Source of the DNA: Amphritea opalescens
GTDB taxonomy: Bacteria; Pseudomonadota; Gammaproteobacteria; Pseudomonadales; Balneatricaceae
Assembly: GCF_003957515.1 (NCBI RefSeq)
Contig: NZ_RQXW01000003.1
Span: 248,001 to 312,000, forward strand
Length of the DNA: 64,000 nt
Reading direction: 5' to 3'
Position numbers and translations under genes: made by a program. Shown here in pieces: positions 1 through 9,170 of this stretch. Every line of letters begins with the position of its first letter. Positions within the stretch are counted from its first letter, which is position 1. The notes under the pieces were generated by a model. The model was not told where the DNA came from. It saw only the letters and a list, made by a program, of their open reading frames with translations, and ran no database searches.

Positions 1-863
1 GTAATAAATTGCAGCGAGACCACCAACAGGAATATCCCCACTAAGAATAAGGGGCGACCACCGATATCCTCTCCCAGAAATAGCTTCACACCGATCAGCC
101 AGGTCATAATCAATGACCCAACGACGCCCATACCCAGCCCTAGATAGCCAAAGAAGTGCCCTGGGCGCGCTTTGAACTTGAGGAAGAAGAACACCACCAA
201 CAGATCAAGAATAACGCGAAAGGTACGCGATAGACCGTATTTAGACTCGCCAAATTGACGGGCATGGTGATCTACCACCGTTTCACCGATGCGTGAAGGC
301 TTGGTGACCGAAGCGACCCACACGGGGATAAAACGGTGCATTTCGCCAAACAGACGTACCTGTTTAATCACACTGGCGCGATACACTTTTAGGCTGCAAC
401 CATAGTCATGCAAATTAACGCCGGTCACTTTGGCGATCAAACGGTTAGCCTGACGCGAGAAAAATTTGCGGGTTGATTCATCTTCCCGCTGCTTTCGCCA
501 GCCTTGCAACATATCGAGATCGCGCTCTTCCATCTCGACAATCATCCGCTGAATATCTGCGGGATCATTTTGTAGATCGCCATCCATGGTAACAATAATT
601 TCACCACGGGCCGCATCGATACCCGCCTGCATAGCGGCAGTCTGGCCAAAATTACGTTGCAGCTCCACGATCCGTAGGTGATCACCCCACTGATCCCGAG
701 CTTCCGTTAAACGCCCTACTGTATTATCTGGGCTACCATCATCGACGCAGATCAGCTCCCACTTACCGGCATAATCACTAAGGCACTCATGCACCCGCTC
801 AACCAGCGGAAATACACTGTCCTCTTCCTTATACATCGGTACGACGATCGATAATGATTTCAT
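1..863 (-). CDS. Family 2 glycosyltransferase, DPM/ArnC type, C-terminus cut by window edge
   Basis: About 287 N-terminal residues are visible. The protein begins MKSLSIVVPMYKEEDSV, the usual opening of a GT-A fold family 2 enzyme, and carries DDGSPDNT and the metal/nucleotide motif DGDLQNDP, then an FGESKYGL stretch typical of dolichol- or undecaprenyl-phosphate sugar transferases. Two hydrophobic segments start near residue 215 and continue off the window, which fits the usual C-terminal membrane anchor. It probably transfers a sugar from a nucleotide donor to a polyprenyl phosphate on the inner face of the inner membrane. The gene downstream of lipA encodes a UPF0104 membrane protein often found beside such enzymes. 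Donor and acceptor cannot be read from the sequence. Confidence 0.85.
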   Translation of the reverse strand, partial: MKSLSIVVPMYKEEDSVFPLVERVHECLSDYAGKWELICVDDGSPDNTVGRLTEARDQWGDHLRIVELQRNFGQTAAMQAGIDAARGEIIVTMDGDLQNDPADIQRMIVEMEERDLDMLQGWRKQREDESTRKFFSRQANRLIAKVTGVNLHDYGCSLKVYRASVIKQVRLFGEMHRFIPVWVASVTKPSRIGETVVDHHARQFGESKYGLSRTFRVILDLLVVFFFLKFKARPGHFFGYLGLGMGVVGSLIMTWLIGVKLFLGEDIGGRPLFLVGIFLLVVSLQFI

Positions 864-957
864 AAACTACCCAGATTCAGGACATAAAATTGTTGTAGGA
901 CTCTATCACAAAGTCCTTTTGATATGAAGATGAAGCCCGTATCACGGGCGTTACAGC

Positions 958-1893
958 TCATTCTATTTTTGTACTCAACGACACTTCACGGTAAAAAACT
1001 TTCGCCACTAGCCATCCAAGCCCAAAGGCAAAAAATGACATCAACAACAGAAACAGATGTAGTTGCACCGCCACTTTTAACAACGCGGAGGTATCGATAG
1101 CATAAAACTGTCCAGCTAAAACAAAGGCAGCCTCAAAGGTTCCCGAGCCGGCCACACCATGGATTGGCAGGATAGACGAAAGATCAGCCACCGCCACACT
1201 GGTAACGGCCTGCGCCAGCGTCAGCGCTGATAATTGTAAGACCACCCCAAGAAACGCCAGTAGTTTAGTCATCCAAATGGCATAGGTCGTGATCACAATC
1301 GCACCGAAGTGACCGCCACGGGTGGGTAGATCATGGAATGCCTGCGCCAATTTGGCTAACTTAGCGCTACTTGAACGCCGCAACAACCATACGGCCAATC
1401 GCTTGCCCTGATTAAACAGCAACAGACCTATCACCGTCACCAGCGCCAAACCCAATGCAGCCCAAGGGCTGAACTGCCATAGTGCAAGAATACCCGCCAC
1501 CGATAGCAACGCCACCAGATCCAGTAAACGGTATAGCAGTAAATGAGAAGATGAGTTAACCACCCCAATACCGAAGTAGCGCTTAATCAGTACGGGAAAA
1601 GCCACTTCACCCGTCCGCATCGGTAGCAGGTTATTCAGCAAATTATGATTGGTACTGAGATAAAACATCTGTGGATAACGACTGCTGGGCAGTTCAAAGC
1701 TAATCTTTATGCGCAGCGCCCGCAATGCATTGCTACTGAGCGAAAGGATCACCAACATCATTAATGTGCTGCCGCTGAACCCCTGCCATGAGGTCAGTAG
1801 ACTGTACCAACCGATTTGATACTCTACGACTGCCACGGTGATGAGTAGAATCACCACCGACAGCAGTAGTTTAAGCAGTTGAGCGCGGCGCAT
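958..1893 (-). CDS. UPF0104 / lysylphosphatidylglycerol synthase TM-domain family membrane protein
   Basis: This is a 311-residue polytopic membrane protein with about eight hydrophobic segments. It carries the family-like stretches LRALRIKISFE, NLLPMRTGEVAFP and LPIHGVAGSGTFEAAF. The family includes the flippase-like domain of MprF, but this protein lacks the aminoacyltransferase domain, so it does not by itself make lysyl-PG. Its ATG overlaps the lipA stop by one base (TGATG), so translation is probably coupled. Adjacency to a DPM-type glycosyltransferase suggests a role in moving or modifying a lipid-linked sugar; that is inference. The substrate is unknown. Confidence 0.75.
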   Translation of the reverse strand: MRRAQLLKLLLSVVILLITVAVVEYQIGWYSLLTSWQGFSGSTLMMLVILSLSSNALRALRIKISFELPSSRYPQMFYLSTNHNLLNNLLPMRTGEVAFPVLIKRYFGIGVVNSSSHLLLYRLLDLVALLSVAGILALWQFSPWAALGLALVTVIGLLLFNQGKRLAVWLLRRSSSAKLAKLAQAFHDLPTRGGHFGAIVITTYAIWMTKLLAFLGVVLQLSALTLAQAVTSVAVADLSSILPIHGVAGSGTFEAAFVLAGQFYAIDTSALLKVAVQLHLFLLLMSFFAFGLGWLVAKVFYREVSLSTKIE

Positions 1894-2897
1894 CAGCTGA
1901 TTGTTTCACCTTTGGCTTGCAGGTCAGCATGATAAGAGGAACGCACCAATGGCCCACTGGCCACTTGAGAGAAGCCGAGTTCTTTAGCAACCTGAGCATA
2001 CTCATCAAATTCAGCCGGCGTCACATAGCGATCGATCGGTAGATGATCACGGCTAGGTTGCAGATATTGACCAATCGTCAGCATATCCACACCATGGGCA
2101 CGCAGATCTTTGAGTACATCGAAGATCTCTTCCTTGGTCTCGCCCACACCCACCATCAAACCCGACTTAGTCCGCACATCAGGGCAGCGCTGCTTGTACT
2201 TTTGCAGTAGATCCAATGACCACTGATAATCGGCACCGGGACGCACTTTACGATATAAGCGCGGCACTGTTTCCATATTATGATTAAACACATCGGGAGG
2301 CGTTTGCTGCAAAATATCCAAGGCGATATCCATCCGGCCTCGGAAATCTGGCACCAGGGTTTCAACTTGAATAGAAGGGACAGCCTTACGCGTTTCAGTA
2401 ATACAACGGGCAAAGTGATCCGCACCACCATCACGCAGATCATCACGGTCTACCGAGGTAATCACCACATAGCGCAATCCCATATCAGCGATCGCTTCAG
2501 CTAACTCTAGTGGTTCATTTTCAGGTAGGGCTTTAGGACGGCCATGGGCAACATCACAGAACGGACAACGACGGGTACAGATATCGCCCATAATCATAAA
2601 GGTCGCGGTACCGTGGCTAAAGCATTCCCCTAAGTTGGGGCAGCTAGCTTCTTCACAGACCGAGGCCAATTTATGTTTACGCAGTTTATTCTTAATGCCC
2701 TGAACTTTCGGCGTTGTCCCCAAAGAGACCCGCAGCCATTCAGGTTTACGCAGAATCTGATCTCGCTCGGTAGGAATCACTTTAACAGGGATGCGGGCTA
2801 CTTTTTCCGCCCCGCGCAGCTTTACACCCGCTTCAGCACGTTTTGGCTTATCGTCCGCAGCCCCTACACTTTGCACATTTACGCTATTTTCAGACAT
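1893..2897 (-). CDS. lipA: Lipoyl synthase
   Basis: Radical SAM enzyme of 334 residues that inserts two sulfur atoms into protein-bound octanoyl groups to make lipoyl cofactors for pyruvate and 2-oxoglutarate dehydrogenases. The radical SAM cluster motif CTRRCPFC is present, as is the auxiliary cluster motif [12 protein letters not shown], and the RSSYHA motif lies near the C-terminus. The first roughly 50 residues form a Lys-rich extension common in gammaproteobacterial LipA. The gene follows lipB with an 8-base overlap, so the octanoyltransferase and the sulfur-insertion enzyme are made together. Confidence 0.98.
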   Translation of the reverse strand: MSENSVNVQSVGAADDKPKRAEAGVKLRGAEKVARIPVKVIPTERDQILRKPEWLRVSLGTTPKVQGIKNKLRKHKLASVCEEASCPNLGECFSHGTATFMIMGDICTRRCPFCDVAHGRPKALPENEPLELAEAIADMGLRYVVITSVDRDDLRDGGADHFARCITETRKAVPSIQVETLVPDFRGRMDIALDILQQTPPDVFNHNMETVPRLYRKVRPGADYQWSLDLLQKYKQRCPDVRTKSGLMVGVGETKEEIFDVLKDLRAHGVDMLTIGQYLQPSRDHLPIDRYVTPAEFDEYAQVAKELGFSQVASGPLVRSSYHADLQAKGETIS

Positions 2898-3555
2898 CTA
2901 TACCTTCCAACGAATTAGCATTGGTGCGCTCGTTATACTCGAGTCTTGTCACCAGAATTTCTATAAGTGAATCCTTAACGGACTCCCTGTCGACATTGTC
3001 GACTAGGTTGATTAGCCGGGTCACTGCCATACCGGCATAACCACAGGGGTTTATCCGGTTAAAAGGTTCGAGATCCATATCTAAGTTAAAAGCCAGCCCG
3101 TGAAACGAGCAGCCTTTTCTCACTCGCAATCCCAGCGAGCAAATTTTTGCTTCATCGACATAAACCCCTGGGGCATCGGCCTTCGCATAAGCGGCAACAC
3201 CATAGCCTTGCAGGAGCTCCACGATACTCGCTTCCATACGAGCCACTAGCTCTTTAACACCAAACTTCTTACGGCGAATATTCAACAGTAGGTAAACCAC
3301 CAATTGACCGGGACCATGGTACGTCACCTGCCCACCACGATCGACCTGCACCACGGGGATATCACCGGGATTCAGTAGATGCTCCGTTTTACCTGCGTGC
3401 CCCTGGGTGAATACTGGCTGATGTTCTAGCAACCAAATCTCATCCACTGTATCAGGCGTTCGCTCTGCGGTGAACCGTTGCATGCTCTGCCAAGTAGGCA
3501 GATATTCAACCAGCCCTAAATCACGAACAACAATCTGCTCAGACAACGGCATCAT
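2890..3555 (-). CDS. lipB: Octanoyl-ACP:protein N-octanoyltransferase
   Basis: LipB (221 residues) transfers octanoate from acyl carrier protein to the lipoyl domains of target enzymes, the step before LipA. Diagnostic segments are [16 protein letters not shown], the lysine-containing [12 protein letters not shown] and the catalytic cysteine in NPCGYAGM. The start overlaps the stop of the upstream DUF493 gene as ATGA; a second ATG lies one codon downstream. The order ybeD-lipB-lipA is the classical gammaproteobacterial arrangement. Confidence 0.97.
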   Translation of the reverse strand: MMPLSEQIVVRDLGLVEYLPTWQSMQRFTAERTPDTVDEIWLLEHQPVFTQGHAGKTEHLLNPGDIPVVQVDRGGQVTYHGPGQLVVYLLLNIRRKKFGVKELVARMEASIVELLQGYGVAAYAKADAPGVYVDEAKICSLGLRVRKGCSFHGLAFNLDMDLEPFNRINPCGYAGMAVTRLINLVDNVDRESVKDSLIEILVTRLEYNERTNANSLEGIDV

Positions 3556-3833
3556 ATCACCATTGTCACACGGCCAGTCTCCAGCAGATCCTCATGCAAG
3601 GCTTTTAATTGCTCATGACCTGTCGCCGTAATTTTCATCCGGACCGATGTAAAGGTACCTTTGCTGCTACCCTGTAACTCGACCTTGGTGATATCTAAGT
3701 CAGGCACATGAATGCGCACAACTTCGATCACGACATCTTGAAAATCGGGTCCATCACGCCCGATCACCTTAATAGGGTAATCTGGACAAGGAAACTCAAT
3801 TTTAGGCGCGGCTTGCTTTGTTTCTTCTGCCAT
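3552..3833 (-). CDS. ybeD: DUF493 family protein (YbeD)
   Basis: Small 93-residue protein whose core, [15 protein letters not shown] followed by alternating beta and alpha segments and a final GRVTMVI, matches DUF493/YbeD. YbeD has an ACT-like fold and is nearly always next to lipB, but its biochemical role is not settled. A regulatory link to lipoate metabolism is inferred from context only. It sits 17 bases after the aminotransferase gene and overlaps lipB by four bases. Confidence 0.9.
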   Translation of the reverse strand: MAEETKQAAPKIEFPCPDYPIKVIGRDGPDFQDVVIEVVRIHVPDLDITKVELQGSSKGTFTSVRMKITATGHEQLKALHEDLLETGRVTMVI

Positions 3834-3850
3834 AACTTTCTCTCAATCAC

Positions 3851-4702
3851 TCAGCCATTCATCAGATCATTTTGATAACAGGTAAACAGCTCAAACATTC
3901 TTGCCCATAAAGGGCCTTTTTTTCCGTCAGCCACCGGCTGACCATCGATTTCGATGACCGGTACCACCGCTCGGGTTGAGCTACTCACCCACACCTCATC
4001 CGCCGCCAGCAGACGCCCATAATCGATATCGGCCTCCTGCATGCTAATACCATCCTTCGCGGCCAATTCAAGTATCAACTCTCGGGTCGTGCCACCCAAA
4101 ATTTCTGAACCTCGCTTGGGTGTGTAGATAACACCGTTTTCCACCAGCATCAGATTACAGGAAGCACCTTCCGTCAGCAGGCCATCACGCATCATCAGTG
4201 CATCTTGCGCCCCTGCCTGCTTGGCCTGCTGCATCACCAAAATATTAGGCAGTAGGCCCGTGCTCTTAATATCGCAACGCCCCCAACGCAGATCCTCGGT
4301 GACGATGGCTCGAACACCCGACACAGCGTCGGGCCCAGAGCCATAAATATCCTTAATCGGATTACAACAGGCAAAGACTGTAGGCGTCATCTCGGCATCA
4401 TAAACATGACTTCGACGCCCCGTATTACCTCGGCTGATCTGCAGATAAACCGACAGATTACCGCCGCCATTCAATTCAACCAGATGCGTCAGAATAGTGT
4501 TCCAGTCATCATCAGCCGTTATCTGTATCGCCCGCAGACTATATTGCAGCCGCTGTAGATGTTCATCCAGCCGGAAGCCCACCCCCTGATAAAACGGAAT
4601 CACCTCGTAGACACTATCACCAAACAAAAAACCCCGGTCAAACACTGACACCTGAGCTTGATCTGCTGGGATATAATCGCCGTTCAGAAATACTGTATTC
4701 AT
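3851..4702 (-). CDS. dat: Class IV aminotransferase, D-alanine aminotransferase type
   Basis: A 283-residue fold-type IV PLP enzyme. Visible landmarks are the N-terminal VFDRGFLFGDSVYEV motif, the lysine in DIKSTGLLPNIL that should form the Schiff base, LLTEGASCNLMLV and GGTTRELIL. The family interconverts D-alanine and D-glutamate via their 2-oxo acids. Placement between a D-Ala-D-Ala carboxypeptidase and the lip genes fits a D-amino acid role in the cell wall, but branched-chain aminotransferase or aminodeoxychorismate lyase activity cannot be excluded from sequence alone. Confidence 0.85.
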   Translation of the reverse strand: MNTVFLNGDYIPADQAQVSVFDRGFLFGDSVYEVIPFYQGVGFRLDEHLQRLQYSLRAIQITADDDWNTILTHLVELNGGGNLSVYLQISRGNTGRRSHVYDAEMTPTVFACCNPIKDIYGSGPDAVSGVRAIVTEDLRWGRCDIKSTGLLPNILVMQQAKQAGAQDALMMRDGLLTEGASCNLMLVENGVIYTPKRGSEILGGTTRELILELAAKDGISMQEADIDYGRLLAADEVWVSSSTRAVVPVIEIDGQPVADGKKGPLWARMFELFTCYQNDLMNG

Positions 4703-4717
4703 CTTCGTTTAACGACA

Positions 4718-4750
4718 GATGCCCGGACTCATTAACTAAGTCCGGGCATC
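4718..4750. terminator. Perfect 12-bp hairpin between dacA and the aminotransferase gene
   Basis: The arms 4718-4729 and 4739-4750 are perfect inverted repeats (GATGCCCGGACT and its complement) around a 9-base loop. The hairpin lies just downstream of the dacA stop on the minus strand. There is no U-run after it, so it may be a transcript-stabilising or processing structure or an inefficient terminator rather than a classical intrinsic terminator. Confidence 0.6.
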
Positions 4751-4770
4751 CATGCCTCAAAACCTATCGA

Positions 4771-5940
4771 TTAATTGATCAGGTTATAAAAGAATAACGC
4801 GATGGCATCCCATATACGTTGCAATAAACCTGCCTCGGCAATGCTTTCCAACGCCACTACCGGCGCTTCAGCCACGACTTTATCGTCCAGCATCACTTTT
4901 AGAGTACCGAAACTTTGGCCTTTTTCGATCGGCGCCTTAATCACTTTATCCAGATCTAACACCGCCTGCAGCTGCTCACCTTCACCCCGAGGGATAGTGA
5001 TCGCCATTGCATCGGTCAAACCAACCTTAAGCTGGCTCTGCTGACCCGCCCACACTTTGGTAGTTTCCAATACCTGACCGGCATCATAAAGCTTATGGGT
5101 GCGGAAATAACGGAATGAATAGGCGAGCAACTTCTGGCTTTCCTGCGCACGAGCCTCTTCGCTACTGGTGCCCATCACCACCGTAATCAGACGCATACCA
5201 TCGCGCTTAGCCGACGCGACCAAACAGTAACCCGCCGCATCGGTATGGCCCGTTTTCAGACCATCAACGGAATCATCCCGCCATAACAACTTATTGCGGT
5301 TAGGTTGGCGAATTTTGTTATAGGTAAAGTACTTTTCAGAATAAACCCCATACTGTTCAGGGTAGTTTTGAATAATCGCCCGCGCGAGTAGGGCTAAATC
5401 AAACGCAGATGAGTAGTGATCATCAGCCGGCAGCCCTGTAGCATTCATGAAATGGGTATTTTCCATCCCTAATAGAGCTGCATGCTGATTCATCATATCG
5501 GCAAACGCCGCTTCACTACCGGCGATATATTCAGCCACGGCGACGCTGGCATCATTACCCGACTGAATAATGATCCCTTTTAGTAGGTCACTCAATAACA
5601 CCTGAGTGCCTTCTTGAATAAACATACGTGACCCAGGTGCTCGCCAAGCCTTCACAGAGATAGGCACTAAGTCATCTTTGCTAACGTTACCTTTTGTCAG
5701 CTCACCCTCAAGGATATAGCTGGTCATCATCTTCGTCAGACTTGCGGGCGGAAAGCGCTCAGTTTCACGGCTCGCCATAATGACCTTACCGGTATCCGCA
5801 TCCATAACAATATAAGCCCGCGCCGCCACCTGCGGAGGTGCCGGCGTAATTTTTGCTGCCTGCACCGGCAGAGCAAAGACACACAAAGTTAACAGAACAA
5901 AACGCATTAGCGCAGAGCGACAAACAAATTTTCTAATCAT
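4771..5940 (-). CDS. dacA: D-alanyl-D-alanine carboxypeptidase (PBP5/6 family)
   Basis: Periplasmic low-molecular-weight penicillin-binding protein, 389 residues. A signal peptide ends near PVQAA (residue 29). The catalytic triad of motifs is present: SLTK (Ser67-Lys70), SGN and KTG in GLKTGHTDAAGY. The C-terminal beta-domain is followed by an amphipathic helix (QRIWDAIALFFYNLIN) that anchors PBP5-type enzymes to the outer face of the inner membrane. It removes the terminal D-Ala from pentapeptide stems. It lies between rlpA and lipoate genes, the same order as in Pseudomonas. Confidence 0.95.
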   Translation of the reverse strand: MIRKFVCRSALMRFVLLTLCVFALPVQAAKITPAPPQVAARAYIVMDADTGKVIMASRETERFPPASLTKMMTSYILEGELTKGNVSKDDLVPISVKAWRAPGSRMFIQEGTQVLLSDLLKGIIIQSGNDASVAVAEYIAGSEAAFADMMNQHAALLGMENTHFMNATGLPADDHYSSAFDLALLARAIIQNYPEQYGVYSEKYFTYNKIRQPNRNKLLWRDDSVDGLKTGHTDAAGYCLVASAKRDGMRLITVVMGTSSEEARAQESQKLLAYSFRYFRTHKLYDAGQVLETTKVWAGQQSQLKVGLTDAMAITIPRGEGEQLQAVLDLDKVIKAPIEKGQSFGTLKVMLDDKVVAEAPVVALESIAEAGLLQRIWDAIALFFYNLIN

Positions 5941-6057
5941 AGTGTTATAGATACTTTTTTCGGTTGCAGAAGGTCTCGATACTGCTCAGACCTGAAAACA
6001 GACTAAAGGTTCGCGAAGAATTCAGCAGTTACCGATAGTCGATCCATTTAAACGCGC

Positions 6058-6894
6058 CTAGTCTACCAAATGTGGCTGCAGATAGCCTGCCGCTTCGATA
6101 CGTGAAACTAATTCTGCTAAATTGGCATTCAACAGAACAGGGCCAACTTGGACGCGATAGAGCGTCCGATCTGACCGCTGCAAGGGCACAATTCTAACCT
6201 GATATCCTGGCAACATGGTCTGCAGCTGCTGTTGAGCATCCAGTGCGGTGGTCTCCAAACTGAAAGCACCCACTTGCAGATAACGAGCACCTTCTGATGG
6301 TGTCGCCGTGGTTGGCGCAGGAGCAGCACTCACAACCGCCGCAGTCGAAGTACTCCAACGGCTAGGGTCGATCGCTTCAACTTCAACGTTCGCTGTGCCC
6401 TGACCCAGCATATCAAGCTTAGAGGCAGCGGCGTAAGAGAGATCAATAATCCGTCCACCATGGAATGGCCCCCGATCATTAACCCTAACAATCACCTGAC
6501 GACCGTTCTTAAGGTTGGTCACCTGTACATAGCTTGGCAGAGGTAGCGACTTATGCGCCGCACTCATCGCATACATGTTATAGGTCTCGCCGTTCGAGGT
6601 CTTATGACCATGAAACTTCTTGCCATACCAAGAAGCGACACCGCGTTCTTTATAGCCGTTACCCGAGGCCATCACATGATAGGTTTTACCCAATACGGTA
6701 TAAGGACTTTTATTACCTCCTCGACTCTTCGCTTCAACCCGAGGCACCGCATTGGGCACATTAGACACATCAACATTACTCGAAGGGCCGTAGTCCTGAT
6801 CCACAGAATAGCGTCCCCCAGTGGAGGAACAGCCCGCCAATAGCGCAACCATTGTTAGCACTAAAAGGTTGTGGATAACTCGACTCATATTCAT
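6058..6894 (-). CDS. rlpA: Septal-ring lytic transglycosylase lipoprotein RlpA with SPOR domain
   Basis: Outer-membrane lipoprotein of 278 residues. The N-terminal signal has a clear lipobox (LLAGC, Cys21). Next comes a double-psi beta-barrel with GVASWYGKKFHGHKTSNGE and VRVNDRGPFHGGRIIDLS, then an Ala/Pro/Thr linker, then a SPOR domain (YLQVGAFSLETTALDAQ...) that binds denuded glycan at the septum. RlpA of Pseudomonas cleaves peptidoglycan strands lacking stem peptides. It is one codon away from mltB, whose stop overlaps the RlpA start. Confidence 0.95.
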   Translation of the reverse strand: MNMSRVIHNLLVLTMVALLAGCSSTGGRYSVDQDYGPSSNVDVSNVPNAVPRVEAKSRGGNKSPYTVLGKTYHVMASGNGYKERGVASWYGKKFHGHKTSNGETYNMYAMSAAHKSLPLPSYVQVTNLKNGRQVIVRVNDRGPFHGGRIIDLSYAAASKLDMLGQGTANVEVEAIDPSRWSTSTAAVVSAAPAPTTATPSEGARYLQVGAFSLETTALDAQQQLQTMLPGYQVRIVPLQRSDRTLYRVQVGPVLLNANLAELVSRIEAAGYLQPHLVD

Positions 6895-7901
6895 TAACCC
6901 GCCGTTGCTTTATGTTTTTCAGCCACCGCTTGCCCCAGCTCATAAACAGCCATGGCATATAGACGGCTATGATTGTAACGGGTAATAACATAAAAGTTAT
7001 GCAGCCCAAACCAGTAATGGAACTCACCATCCATTTCCAACCGCATCAGGGTCGCCTTTTCATCAAGACTCAGATCTTTACGGGTGCGAATACCCCGCTC
7101 AGCCCATTCAGCCAATGTCAGTTCGGGCTTCAACCCGTTATTAATCCACTCTTCATCGGCTAGCTGTTGCATCACCACATTGGAGCGTACCGCTTCGCCT
7201 TTTTTCCAGCCATGGGCGCTAAAGTAATTAGCGACACTTCCGATCGCATCAACTGGGTTATTCCAGATATCTTTCTTACCATCGCCATCAAAATCGACTG
7301 CAAAACTTCTGAAGCTACTAGGGATAAATTGCCCATAGCCCATCGCACCCGCGTAGGAGCCTTTCAGGACGAAAGGATCGGCTTTTTCTTCACGCAAGAG
7401 ATAAAAATACTCTTTCAACTGGCCCTGAAAAAACTTACCACGGGGCGGATAATCAAATCCTAGGGTCGACAACGCATCGATCACCCGATAGCTGCCCATA
7501 TTCCGGCCATAACGGGTTTCTACACCGATGATCGCAACAATAATATGCGCTGGCACACCGTATTCTTTTTCTGCCTTCGCCAAGGCATCGCCATATTTAT
7601 TCCAGAACTCAACGCCCTGTTTAATACGCGCATCCCGCAAAAAGATATTGCGGTACTCACCCCAGTTGAGGCGTTTTTCCGCCGGGCGTGAGATCGCTTT
7701 AAGAATGCTTTCCTGACGCTCAGCAGAACGCAGAATCGTTTTAATCTCTGAGGCATCAAACCCCTCTTTGGCCATATCTGAGATAAACTGCTGTGCAGCA
7801 GGGTGATCGCCATAACCATGAGCCGCCACCTGAGTGCCCCATACCAACCCGGTACAGAGCGCAACTCCGGCTAGCAAACCTGAAAATTTAGTTTTGAACA
7901 T
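6894..7901 (-). CDS. mltB: Lytic murein transglycosylase B
   Basis: GH103 lytic transglycosylase, 335 residues. The catalytic glutamate lies in AIIGVETRYGRNMG and further family motifs are GAMGYGQFIPSSF and DFDGDGKKDIWNNPVDAIGSVANYF. The N-terminus is a signal peptide, but the lipobox is not canonical (VALC), so this copy may be a soluble periplasmic enzyme rather than a lipoprotein as in E. coli. It cleaves the MurNAc-GlcNAc bond with formation of 1,6-anhydroMurNAc. The gene is part of a wall-maintenance block with rlpA and rodA-mrdA. Confidence 0.95.
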   Translation of the reverse strand: MFKTKFSGLLAGVALCTGLVWGTQVAAHGYGDHPAAQQFISDMAKEGFDASEIKTILRSAERQESILKAISRPAEKRLNWGEYRNIFLRDARIKQGVEFWNKYGDALAKAEKEYGVPAHIIVAIIGVETRYGRNMGSYRVIDALSTLGFDYPPRGKFFQGQLKEYFYLLREEKADPFVLKGSYAGAMGYGQFIPSSFRSFAVDFDGDGKKDIWNNPVDAIGSVANYFSAHGWKKGEAVRSNVVMQQLADEEWINNGLKPELTLAEWAERGIRTRKDLSLDEKATLMRLEMDGEFHYWFGLHNFYVITRYNHSRLYAMAVYELGQAVAEKHKATAG

Positions 7902-8033
7902 ATCACCCCACCTTAATTAACCATCACTGATGGCATTGCTAAACTATTATATCGCTATCAACAGCACTCTCAGAGTATCCCGACTTTATCACAGAGTCAC
8001 AACAACAAAACCGCTGAGTCATTATCTTTTGTC

Positions 8034-9170
8034 TTAATGCGTAATCATCTGCCGATGTGCCTGCACCGACATCAACAACCCAAAACCGGCCATCAATGTC
8101 ACTATCGAGGTACCACCATAGCTAACCAACGGTAGTGGTACTCCCACCACCGGCAAGATACCCGTTACCATACCGATATTCACAAACACGTAAACAAAAA
8201 AAGTGAGCGTCACACTTCCCGCCACCAGCCGACCAAAACTGTCTTGAGCTTTGACGGCAATCACCAGCCCTCGGCTGATAATCAATAGATAGATCAGCAG
8301 CAACGCTAAGATACCGATCATACCCATCTCTTCCCCTAGCACCGCAATAATAAAATCGGTATGGCTTTCGGGGAGAAAATCCAGCTGTGACTGGGTACCC
8401 AGCATCCAGCCTTTACCCTCAAGACCACCCGATCCGATCGCGGCTTTCGACTGAATAATATTCCAACCGGCCCCGAGAGGATCGCTTTCTGGATCGAGGA
8501 AGGTCAGCACCCGCTGCTTCTGATAATCTTTCATCACCATCCACAACCCAGGTAATCCCGCGGCAGCAACGGCTAACGCACCGAAGATATAACGCCAATA
8601 AATACCCGACAGCAGTAACACAAAGATCCCCGAAGCTGCGATAAGCAATGAGGTACCCAGATCCGGCTGTTTCATGATTAACACCACCGGCACAAAAATC
8701 AGCACCAGCGAAATCACAATATGACGAAAACTCGGCGGCAGTGGCCGGTTCGCTAAATAACAGGCCACCATCAACGGCAGCACTAACTTAACCACCTCCG
8801 CCGGTTGAAAACGGAACCCCGGCAACGCTATCCATCGCTGCGCACCTTTCGCGCCAACGCCCACCAGCAAGACAGCCAATAACAATCCGAGACTAATCAC
8901 ATACATCGCGGGGGCCCAGCGGGCAAACAACTGCGGCCTCATCTGAGCAAAAACAGTCATCACAAACAGCCCCGCGCCCATGCGAACCGCCTGCCGGATG
9001 ACATAGCCCATATCGCCACCCGATGCACTGTATAGCACCACTAAACCGAAACCACACAGAATCAAGATCAACAGCAGCAATATGCCATCTAGCCGAGTAT
9101 ATGACCAAAAGCCTCGGCGTCTCGCGAGGTGAGGATGCGCATCTGGCATTGTTCGTTGAAAATCAGCCAT
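8034..9170 (-). CDS. rodA: Peptidoglycan glycosyltransferase RodA
   Basis: SEDS-family integral membrane protein that polymerises lipid II during cell elongation with PBP2. About ten membrane segments are visible, with SEDS hallmarks such as QPDLGTSLL, AIGSGGLEGKG, LPESHTDFIIAVLGEE and the C-terminal GVPLPLVSYGGTS. The ATG at 9168-9170 was chosen because it is preceded by GGGGAAG at good spacing, gives the usual 378-residue length and overlaps the mrdA stop by only 8 bases. A longer frame opening at 9236 would overlap mrdA by 74 bases. Confidence 0.95.
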   Translation of the reverse strand: MADFQRTMPDAHPHLARRRGFWSYTRLDGILLLLILILCGFGLVVLYSASGGDMGYVIRQAVRMGAGLFVMTVFAQMRPQLFARWAPAMYVISLGLLLAVLLVGVGAKGAQRWIALPGFRFQPAEVVKLVLPLMVACYLANRPLPPSFRHIVISLVLIFVPVVLIMKQPDLGTSLLIAASGIFVLLLSGIYWRYIFGALAVAAAGLPGLWMVMKDYQKQRVLTFLDPESDPLGAGWNIIQSKAAIGSGGLEGKGWMLGTQSQLDFLPESHTDFIIAVLGEEMGMIGILALLLIYLLIISRGLVIAVKAQDSFGRLVAGSVTLTFFVYVFVNIGMVTGILPVVGVPLPLVSYGGTSIVTLMAGFGLLMSVQAHRQMITH

